Of a stretch of DNA of 64,000 nt, positions 58,639 through 64,000 are shown in pieces; position 1 is the first letter of the stretch, and the number at the start of each line of letters is the position of its first letter. This stretch comes from Actinomadura luzonensis (GTDB taxonomy: Bacteria; Actinomycetota; Actinomycetes; Streptosporangiales; Streptosporangiaceae). Position numbers and translations under genes: made by a program. Below the pieces are notes generated by a model that was not told the origin of the DNA, did not search any database, and saw only the letters and a program-made list of their open reading frames with translations. The stretch covers positions 1,679,001 through 1,743,000 of the forward strand of contig NZ_JAKRKC020000001.1 in assembly GCF_022664455.2 (NCBI RefSeq). Direction: 5' to 3'.

Positions 58639-59065
58639 GAAAGCGCGCGATCCAGCGGCGTTGCCAGGGCGTCTCGATCGCGCGGGGATGGTGGTGCTCG
58701 CGCGTCCACGCCACGGCGGCGGCCGGGTCCAGCCCGGACGACACCGCCAGGCAGGCGAGCACCGTCCCGGTGCGGCCGACGCCGCCGCCGCAGGCCACCT
58801 CCACCGCCTGGCCGGCCGCCGCTCGCTCGCGCAGCTCCCTGATGCGGCGCACGGCGAGGTCGCGGTCGCGGGGCAGCAGGAAGTCGGGCCACTCGACCCA
58901 CTCGTGCGGCCAGGTCAGCGCCGCGTCGTGGCGGCGGCGGAGCCGGGCGGAGCCGAGGTAGAGCCCGAAGTCGGGGACCGGGCCCGGCGGGAGGGGCCGC
59001 CGCAGCCCGCGCCCCCGCACCCACAACCCGTCCGGCAGCCGGATCGCGCCGACGAGGGCGCTCAC
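58631..59065 (-). CDS. Dual-specificity/protein tyrosine phosphatase-like protein
   Basis: A 144-residue phosphatase. The C-x5-R loop is VACGGGVGRTGTVLACLA near residue 91, and the general-acid region is WPHEWVEWPDFLLPRD. It probably removes phosphate from proteins or nucleotides. GTG 59065 is preceded by a duplicated copy of its own first codons (59080-59108) that now forms a 15-codon upstream ORF whose stop overlaps this GTG. It follows the CGNR gene in the same operon. Confidence 0.88.
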   Translation of the reverse strand: MSALVGAIRLPDGLWVRGRGLRRPLPPGPVPDFGLYLGSARLRRRHDAALTWPHEWVEWPDFLLPRDRDLAVRRIRELRERAAAGQAVEVACGGGVGRTGTVLACLAVSSGLDPAAAVAWTREHHHPRAIETPWQRRWIARFPL

Positions 59066-59108
59066 CGGACCACGCCCCGCAGCCGGATCGCGCCGACGAG
59101 GGCGCTCA
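59036..59108. repeat. Direct repeat of 29 bp, 44 bp apart, at the phosphatase start
   Basis: The same 29 bases occur at 59036-59064 and 59080-59108 (core CGGATCGCGCCGACGAGGGC). The right copy gives the mini-ORF MSALVGAIRLRGVVR, whose ATG overlaps the CGNR stop and whose TGA overlaps the phosphatase GTG. A 44-bp duplication is the simplest origin. Confidence 0.85.
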
Positions 59109-59678
59109 TCGGGCCGCGCCTCGGAGGCGGGCGCGGTGCAGCGCGACGTTGACCCGGTTGCCGCACCGGTCCGGCGTGCAGTACGCGCGCCGCCCCGCCC
59201 GGCTGACGTCCACGAACACGCCCCGGCAGCCGGGGGCGGCGCAGGCGCGGAAGCGGCCGTGGCCGAGCGCGCGCACCGCGCCCAGCAGGCCGATGCCGAT
59301 GACCGCGGCCAGCTCGGCGGCCAGCGGCGCGCCGGGCGCGGTGGGCACGCGCCACTGCCAGGCCCCGTCGTCGTCGCGCCGCAGCACCGGGGAGCGGCCG
59401 GCGCGCCCGGCCAGCACCATGGCCCCGGCCACGGCCTGCTCCTCCGTCTCGGTCTCGATGACGCCGCGGGTCTCGCGGCGCAGCAGGTGAACCTCGCGCA
59501 GGGCGGCCGCGTCGGGCGGCGGGGCGTCGAGGACGAGGCCGTGCCCGGCCAGGAACTCCGCCAGCGCCCCGGGGGACGGCAGCCCCTCCCCCGCCGCGCC
59601 CCGCACCGTCGGCGAGGTGGCGACCAGGTCGCTCGCCACTGTGGCGCCCGCCGGGTAACCGGCGATCGGGATGATCAC
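59106..59678 (-). CDS. CGNR zinc-finger (ABATE-domain) regulator
   Basis: A 190-residue protein. The N-terminal ABATE region includes LPSPGALAEFLAGHGLVLDA; the C-terminal zinc finger is CAAPGCRGVFVDVSRAGRRA then YCTPDRCGNRVNVALHRAR, with Cys spacing and the CGNR motif of the family. GTG 59678 follows AGGAGG. These proteins are probable DNA- or RNA-binding regulators. It is divergent from the XRE-cupin regulator, with a TATAGT box on the minus strand in the shared 67-bp gap. Confidence 0.9.
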   Translation of the reverse strand: MIIPIAGYPAGATVASDLVATSPTVRGAAGEGLPSPGALAEFLAGHGLVLDAPPPDAAALREVHLLRRETRGVIETETEEQAVAGAMVLAGRAGRSPVLRRDDDGAWQWRVPTAPGAPLAAELAAVIGIGLLGAVRALGHGRFRACAAPGCRGVFVDVSRAGRRAYCTPDRCGNRVNVALHRARLRGAAR

Positions 59679-59745
59679 TCGCACCTCCTGTAACCGTTGC
59701 AGGACGACTATAAGCCTTACACCCCTTCGGTACGATGTGCTCTTG

Positions 59746-60330
59746 GTGAACCTCGAAGCCCTGGGCCGGCACATTCAGGAGCTCCGCCACGACCGGGCCA
59801 TGACGTTGCAGCAGCTCGCCCGCGCGGCCGACGTGAGCGTCAGCATGCTGTCCGCGGTCGAGCGCGGCCACAAGGCGCCCACGATCGTCGTGCTGGCCCG
59901 CATCGCCGAGGGCCTCGGCGTGCCGGTGGCCGAGCTGGTCGCCGCGCCCGACGACCAGCGCGTCGTGGTGCGGAGGGCCGCCGAGCAGGAGCACATCGAC
60001 GAGCCGGGCGGCTGGCGCAGGACGGTCCTGACGCCGGTGGTGCCGGGGGTCAACTTCGAGTGGATCCGCACCACGCTGCCGCCGGGCTGCGACGCCGGCC
60101 CCTTCCCCGCCTACGCGGCGGGCTCCCACGAGTACGTCGCCGTCGAGTCCGGCACGCTCCGGCTCACGCTGGGCGGGCGCGCGCTCGACCTCGACGCGGG
60201 CGACTCGGTCTACTTCGCCGCCGACGTCGAGCACTCCTACGCCAACCCGGGGGCCGCCCCGTGCGCCTACTACGTGGCCGCGATCGTCATGCGCCCCAGG
60301 AGAGCCGGCCGCGACCGTCCGGCGAGGTAA
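59746..60330 (+). CDS. XRE-family regulator with cupin domain
   Basis: A 194-residue protein. The N-terminal helix-turn-helix is MTLQQLARAADVSVSMLSAV; the C-terminal cupin (about 85-190) includes YAAGSHEYVAVESGTLRLTL and DAGDSVYFAADVEHSYANPG. Such XRE-cupins sense small metabolites. TACGAT (6 bp before TTG 59743, 9 bp before GTG 59746) is the probable promoter; I chose GTG. It probably controls the divergent CGNR-phosphatase operon as well as itself. Confidence 0.9.
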   Translation: MNLEALGRHIQELRHDRAMTLQQLARAADVSVSMLSAVERGHKAPTIVVLARIAEGLGVPVAELVAAPDDQRVVVRRAAEQEHIDEPGGWRRTVLTPVVPGVNFEWIRTTLPPGCDAGPFPAYAAGSHEYVAVESGTLRLTLGGRALDLDAGDSVYFAADVEHSYANPGAAPCAYYVAAIVMRPRRAGRDRPAR

Positions 60331-60415
60331 GAATTAGCCCGCCGCATCTTCTACACCGGGCGGCGCCCGGATATGGTGCGGTAAAGGCAAGCCACGCCTT
60401 GTCCATGTTCCCTGA

Positions 60416-60433
60416 GAATTCGTTCTCGAATTC
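60416..60433. promoter_or_regulatory. Inverted repeat GAATTCG-TTCT-CGAATTC upstream of a STAS gene
   Basis: Perfect 7-bp arms with a 4-bp centre lie 18 bp before the STAS start. It could be an operator or a short RNA hairpin near the ribosome site. A second small dyad, AAGGC...GCCTT, is about 20 bp further upstream. Confidence 0.35.
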
Positions 60434-60450
60434 CGATCGGTGGGCATCGC

Positions 60451-60837
60451 ATGCTGGATCTCACGTTCGCCGTGCAGAATCTGCCGGGCGTGTGCGTGAT
60501 CTCCGTGGCGGGCGAGATAGATTCGGTCACCGCCCGCGAGTTCGACCGTTACATCCAGCGCAACCGGCGGGCGCCGGGCGAGCACGTGGTCATCGACCTG
60601 AGCGAGGTCACCTTCCTCGCCAGCGCCGGGCTGCGGGTGCTGCTCAACACCCACGCTTTCGCCCGTCAGCACGGCGCCGTGCTGCATCTGGCCGCGCCGC
60701 ATCCCAAGATCGCCGGAATCATGGAGCTGACTCAGGCGAATACCGTTCTGCACGTGCACGACACGGTGGAACAGGCCGTTATCGCCGCCCTGCAGCAGGC
60801 CGGCGCGCGGGAGAAAACCCTCACTCAGGCCACATAA
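60451..60837 (+). CDS. STAS-domain anti-sigma factor antagonist
   Basis: A 128-residue STAS protein. It begins LDLTFAVQNLPGVCVISVAG and has IDLSEVTFLASAGLRVLLNT, where the usual DSSG is ASAG, so the phospho-Ser is kept (S in LASAG) but the preceding Asp is lost. It is monocistronic. The flanks (239 bp before the HtrA gene) have no other gene. It probably belongs to the same stress-sigma network as the other STAS genes in the window. Confidence 0.9.
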   Translation: MLDLTFAVQNLPGVCVISVAGEIDSVTAREFDRYIQRNRRAPGEHVVIDLSEVTFLASAGLRVLLNTHAFARQHGAVLHLAAPHPKIAGIMELTQANTVLHVHDTVEQAVIAALQQAGAREKTLTQAT

Positions 60838-61076
60838 GGAATCGCACGAAATTCACCGGCTGGGCTCACGGGTCAGCAGCAGGTCGAGTTCGGCGTGCAC
60901 GGCGGCCGGCAGCGCGCGCCCGCAGCGAGTTCGGGGGAATTTCCGGCCGTGCCCGGCGTCCCCGGCCAGCGGCGATAAGGCCGGTGTCAGAGCCGGACGA
61001 GCCACCCGATCTTTCCCTTAAGCAGGTCTTACCGGGCATTGATCACCCTGGTGTCATCGGGACGCTAGGAGATGAC

Positions 61077-62294
61077 ATGGACGCGAACGAACCTCGCGAG
61101 CAGGCAGCCGGTGGCTGGACCCAGTTCGGCGACACGCCGCCCACCGCGGGCGGGTTCCCGCGCAGGGAACCGGCCGGCCCGGCGCTGCCGCCGCCTCCGC
61201 CGCCGCGGCGGCCGGGGTTCCTGCTGACCCGCAAGGCGATCGCCGGGCTCGCGGTGGCCGCCGCGGCCGCGCTCGGGGTGACGGCGCTCGGCGGCGGGGC
61301 CGTCGGGGCGTACCTGGCCGGGGCCGACCGGCCGGTGGCGGCGGCGAGCGCGAGCGCGCCGAGCCCGGTCTTCCGCAGCGTGGCCGACCAGCTCACGGTG
61401 GCTGAGGTGGCGGCGAAGGTGCAGCCGTCGGTGGTGATGATCCAGGGGCGGACGGCCGAGGGCTCCGGCGTGGTGCTGTCGGAGGACGGCCTCATCCTCA
61501 CCAACAACCACGTCGTCAGCGGGCAGGGCGACGTGCTGACGGTCAAGTTCAACGACGGCAGGACCGCCAAGGCGAGCGTGGTGGGCACCGACCCGGCGAC
61601 CGACCTCGCCGTCATCCGCGCCGAAGGCGTCAAGGGCCTGGCCAAGGCCACGCTCGGCGACAGCGACCAGCTCAAGGTCGGCGACGACGTGCTCGCCGTC
61701 GGCAGCCCGCTCGGCCTGGACGGCACCGTGACGGCGGGCATCGTCAGCGCCCTCGACCGCACGGTCACCGCCGGCGACGGCGGCGGCGGCCAGCAGTTCC
61801 CCTGGGGTCAGCAGCAGCAGACCGAGACCACCACGCTCGGCGGCATGATCCAGACCGACGCCGCGATCAACCCGGGCAACTCCGGCGGCGCGCTGGTCAA
61901 CGCGGCCGGCGAGCTGGTCGGCATCAACAGCGCGGTCTCCTCCGAGGGCGTCAACCTCGGCTTCGCGATCCCGGTGAACACCGCCAAGCAGGTGTCGCAG
62001 CAGCTCATCAGCAAGGGCAAGGTGAGCCACGCCTTCCTCGGCGTGAGCGTCACCGACGCCACCGGCGACGTGCCCGGCGCGCTGATCCGCCAGGTGAGCG
62101 CGGGCAGCCCGGCGGACAAGGCCGGCCTCAAGCAGGGCGACCTCATCACCAGGATCGGCGACACCAAGGTCGACGGCGGCGACACGGTCGTCGGGCAGGT
62201 CCGCGGGTTCACCGTGGGGCAGCAGGTGCGCATCACGTACCTGCGGGACGGCAAGGAGAACACCGTCACCGCCACCATGCAGCAGCAGAAGTAG
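61077..62294 (+). CDS. Membrane-anchored HtrA-type serine protease with PDZ domain
   Basis: A 405-residue envelope protease. A Pro-rich cytoplasmic stretch and one TM helix (about residues 54-85) come first. The trypsin-like domain has His in LTNNHVVS near 144, Asp in ATDLAVIRA near 175 and Ser in INPGNSGGAL near 269. The PDZ domain starts HAFLGVSVTDATGDV near 320. A Gln-rich insert (QQFPWGQQQQTETTTLG) precedes the Ser. ATG 61077 follows AGGAG. It degrades damaged envelope proteins or processes regulators. Confidence 0.95.
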   Translation: MDANEPREQAAGGWTQFGDTPPTAGGFPRREPAGPALPPPPPPRRPGFLLTRKAIAGLAVAAAAALGVTALGGGAVGAYLAGADRPVAAASASAPSPVFRSVADQLTVAEVAAKVQPSVVMIQGRTAEGSGVVLSEDGLILTNNHVVSGQGDVLTVKFNDGRTAKASVVGTDPATDLAVIRAEGVKGLAKATLGDSDQLKVGDDVLAVGSPLGLDGTVTAGIVSALDRTVTAGDGGGGQQFPWGQQQQTETTTLGGMIQTDAAINPGNSGGALVNAAGELVGINSAVSSEGVNLGFAIPVNTAKQVSQQLISKGKVSHAFLGVSVTDATGDVPGALIRQVSAGSPADKAGLKQGDLITRIGDTKVDGGDTVVGQVRGFTVGQQVRITYLRDGKENTVTATMQQQK

Positions 62295-62320
62295 CCGGGC
62301 CGCCCGGCGGGCGGCCCGGC
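62294..62320. terminator. Bidirectional terminator stem-loop
   Basis: GCCGGGCCGCCC (62294-62305) pairs perfectly with GGGCGGCCCGGC (62309-62320) around a 3-nt loop. It lies in the 30-bp gap between the convergent HtrA and methyltransferase genes, so it can end both transcripts. Confidence 0.8.
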
Positions 62321-62324
62321 CGGC

Positions 62325-63212
62325 TCACACCCGGTCGGCGGCGATGAGCAGGTACTGGAAGCTGCCGTTCTTGTACGCCTCCAGGAACGCCTCCTCGATG
62401 CCGGTCGCCAGGTGGCTCTTGGCCCGCAGCTCCCAGTAGGGGATGGTGGCCGCCGTCATGTCGATGACGCTGCACGGCACCAGCCGGTTGGCCACCAGCT
62501 CCCTGAAGTAGGTGCTGCGGGAGTGGATGTCGCAGATGTAGTGGGCGTTGATCTGGCTGATGGCCCGGGAGGGCAGGCCGTAGGCGTCGTTGTAGCAGCC
62601 GGTGATGCAGACGTAGCGCCCGCCGCGCCTGAGCAGGCGGGAGTGCTCGGCGAACAGCAGCGAGAGCTCGACGTACATGGTGCTCTCGTTGTTCCAGATC
62701 GCCTGGAACGCGCCGGTCTCGAAGCGGGTGTCGAGCATGTTGCGGAAGTGGAAGCGCACCTGGTCGGCCACGCCGCGCAGCCTCGCCTGCTCGTTGGCGA
62801 AGGCGACCTGCGACTCGGAGATCGACACCCCGTCCACCTGGCAGCCGTGCCGCAGGTTGGCCAGGAAGCTGGAGCCGCCCCGGCCGGAGCCGGCGTCCAT
62901 GACGCGGTCGCCGGGCTCCAGCTTGCCGAGGTGGCCGACCAGCGTCTCGGCCTGCTGGGTCTCCAGCCGGTGCAGCTCGCCGACGACGCGCTGCTCGCGG
63001 CTCTCCTCCGGCCCCTCCAGCACCGACCAGTCGACGTGGCCGATGCCGTAGTGGTGGTGGTAGAGGCCGTCCACCTCGCCCAGCCTGAGGTTGACGGGAT
63101 TGCGCTCGGCGTTCCAGTAGTCGGCGACGGAGCGCTGGTACTGGCTGCCGAGCACGGAGTTGTGGGCGTTCGTGGTGGTCACGCGGGCGGGGTCCTTTCT
63201 GCTGACGGTCAT
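62325..63212 (-). CDS. gppmt: Geranyl diphosphate 2-C-methyltransferase
   Basis: A 295-residue SAM-dependent enzyme that methylates C2 of geranyl diphosphate, the first step to 2-methylisoborneol. It strongly matches the actinomycete family: NPVNLRLGEVDGLYHHHYGI, SAM loop VMDAGSGRGGSSFLANLRHG, WNNESTMYVELSLLFAEHSR, SQINAHYICDIHSRSTYFRE and the end GSFQYLLIAADRV. ATG 63212 overlaps the stop of the terpene cyclase gene (ATGA), the normal order of this operon. Confidence 0.95.
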   Translation of the reverse strand: MTVSRKDPARVTTTNAHNSVLGSQYQRSVADYWNAERNPVNLRLGEVDGLYHHHYGIGHVDWSVLEGPEESREQRVVGELHRLETQQAETLVGHLGKLEPGDRVMDAGSGRGGSSFLANLRHGCQVDGVSISESQVAFANEQARLRGVADQVRFHFRNMLDTRFETGAFQAIWNNESTMYVELSLLFAEHSRLLRRGGRYVCITGCYNDAYGLPSRAISQINAHYICDIHSRSTYFRELVANRLVPCSVIDMTAATIPYWELRAKSHLATGIEEAFLEAYKNGSFQYLLIAADRV

Positions 63213-64000
63213 GACTGGTAGCGGGCGCTGCTGCCGTGCCATTCGAGGCAGCCGGCCATCCACGCCTGCGCGCCGCGCAGGAAGCGCTTCAGCTCCGGCG
63301 ACGGCACGGCGGCCAGCGCCTGCCGGCTCGCCTCGAAACCTCGGACGAAGTCGTTGTGCAGGTGGACGGCGCGCTCGGTCGCCTCCTCGACCGAGCAGCC
63401 CTCCTCGTTGGCGATGAGCAGGATCACGTTGCTGTCGGGCAGCTCGTCGGCCGCCTCCTTGGCCACCGAGTGCAGGTCGTTGACCAGGACGCTGGCGGTG
63501 CCGGCCTGCATCAGCGCGGTGTGGAAGCGGCGGTCGCAGAACAGGTCGGCGGGCAGGTGGTAGCCGCCGACGATGTCGATGAGGGTCATCGAGGTGTAGA
63601 AGCTGTCGTGCTGGCGGGCCGCGAGGTAGCGCCACACCGGCGGCGGGGCCTCCAGGTAGCGCCAGGCGGCGTAGGCGCACCAGCTCACGTACATCTGGAA
63701 CGTGATGCCGCAGATGCGCATGACCTGGGCCGGGGTGGCGTGCCTGCGCAGGTGGGCGGTGGCCGAGCGGAGCGAGACCAGCACGGGGTCGGCCTGGATG
63801 TGCTCCTCCAGCTCGCGGGTGTAGTCGCCGGCGGGCGGCGGCGGGTCCATGGCGGACATCACCAGCGCCAGGCGGGGCGGCAGCTCGGTCGGGGTGGCGC
63901 CGAGGTCGGTCTCGTCGGCGTAGTAGTCGTCGGCGGCCCACCAGGCGGTGTTGAGCTGGGCGGCGATCAGCAGCAGGTCGGGGTCGTCGGCGTCGGGGTG
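63209..64000 (-). CDS. 2-methylisoborneol synthase (5' end outside window)
   Basis: The terpene cyclase that converts 2-methylgeranyl diphosphate to 2-methylisoborneol, an earthy volatile. At least 263 residues are present. The metal motifs are the Asp-rich AADDYYADETD near the window edge and the NSE triad VNDLHSVAKEAADE. Stretch LPPRLALVMSAMDPPPPAGD fits the family. The long Pro-rich N-terminus expected of this enzyme lies past base 64000. It is co-translated with the methyltransferase. Confidence 0.93.
   Translation of the reverse strand, partial: HPDADDPDLLLIAAQLNTAWWAADDYYADETDLGATPTELPPRLALVMSAMDPPPPAGDYTRELEEHIQADPVLVSLRSATAHLRRHATPAQVMRICGITFQMYVSWCAYAAWRYLEAPPPVWRYLAARQHDSFYTSMTLIDIVGGYHLPADLFCDRRFHTALMQAGTASVLVNDLHSVAKEAADELPDSNVILLIANEEGCSVEEATERAVHLHNDFVRGFEASRQALAAVPSPELKRFLRGAQAWMAGCLEWHGSSARYQS

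Noticed and set aside
1..64000. rRNA, tRNA or intact insertion sequences
   Set aside because: No tRNA cloverleaf, rRNA-like segment, complete transposase or terminal inverted repeat pair was recognised by reading; a covariance-model scan was not possible.

Overview
This is a high-G+C actinomycete chromosome segment. The gene content fits a sporulating, soil-type actinobacterium: AfsR/SARP regulators, STAS and anti-sigma stress proteins, Tat-exported enzymes, a chitin-active LPMO, and at the right edge a 2-methylisoborneol (earthy odorant) operon. A Streptosporangiales member such as Nonomuraea is a guess, not a demonstrated assignment. Many genes start 6-7 nt after a TANNNT box with no Shine-Dalgarno sequence, so leaderless transcripts appear common.

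Layout. 1-4.9 kb: a partial AfsR-like ATPase regulator, then a TetR/cupin/DUF4267 operon. 4.95-11.8 kb: a cell-wall island with a two-component system, two penicillin-binding-type serine hydrolases, an M15-like and an M23 peptidase, a broken copy of the response regulator and a chimeric pseudogene. 11.8-15.7 kb: an HTH protein with an Ig-like domain, an FAD monooxygenase, a small HTH regulator behind two palindromes, a small secreted protein and a HAD phosphatase. 15.8-21.9 kb: a short-chain transaldolase-like enzyme, an NDK-like protein, an APH-type kinase, then a 14-codon peptide gene, a 13-bp hairpin, a nucleotidyltransferase fused to a PqqD-like peptide-binding domain, an MFS exporter and a TrmB/LuxR-type regulator. 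This resembles the microcin C gene logic (tiny peptide, hairpin, RRE-containing nucleotidyltransferase, MFS pump) built with an unrelated nucleotidyltransferase fold, and is the best candidate here for an undescribed system.

22.1-27.6 kb: a large SARP regulator and a small SARP, disrupted by a tandem duplication of 1,403 bp. 27.5-34.5 kb: a LacI-controlled locus (two proteins of unknown function, MHS transporter) and a Tat-exported beta-propeller/amidohydrolase. 34.5-36.0 kb: a BASS-type transporter and a VOC protein. 36.1-41.3 kb: an operon of an HNH nuclease fused to a pseudokinase, a UPF1-like SF1 helicase and a protein of unknown function, a candidate defence system. 41.3-46 kb: a second small HTH regulator behind two identical palindromes, membrane proteins, a PI-PLC-like protein and a beta-helix protein.

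46-51.9 kb: assorted metabolism, two STAS proteins, an FAD monooxygenase with paired operators and an LPMO. 52-57 kb: a NarL-type two-component system, an RsbW-STAS fusion, a MEDS-STAS protein, a site-2 protease and an SDR; the last two are divergent behind matching sigma-B/F-type promoters (GTTT-N14/15-GGGTA). 58-62.3 kb: GNAT, dual-specificity phosphatase, CGNR and XRE-cupin regulators, STAS and an HtrA protease. 62.3-64 kb: GPP methyltransferase and 2-methylisoborneol synthase (partial). No rRNA, tRNA, CRISPR array or intact insertion sequence was seen. No gene-free stretch is longer than about 410 bp; the longest, 9216-9624, holds the response-regulator fragment.
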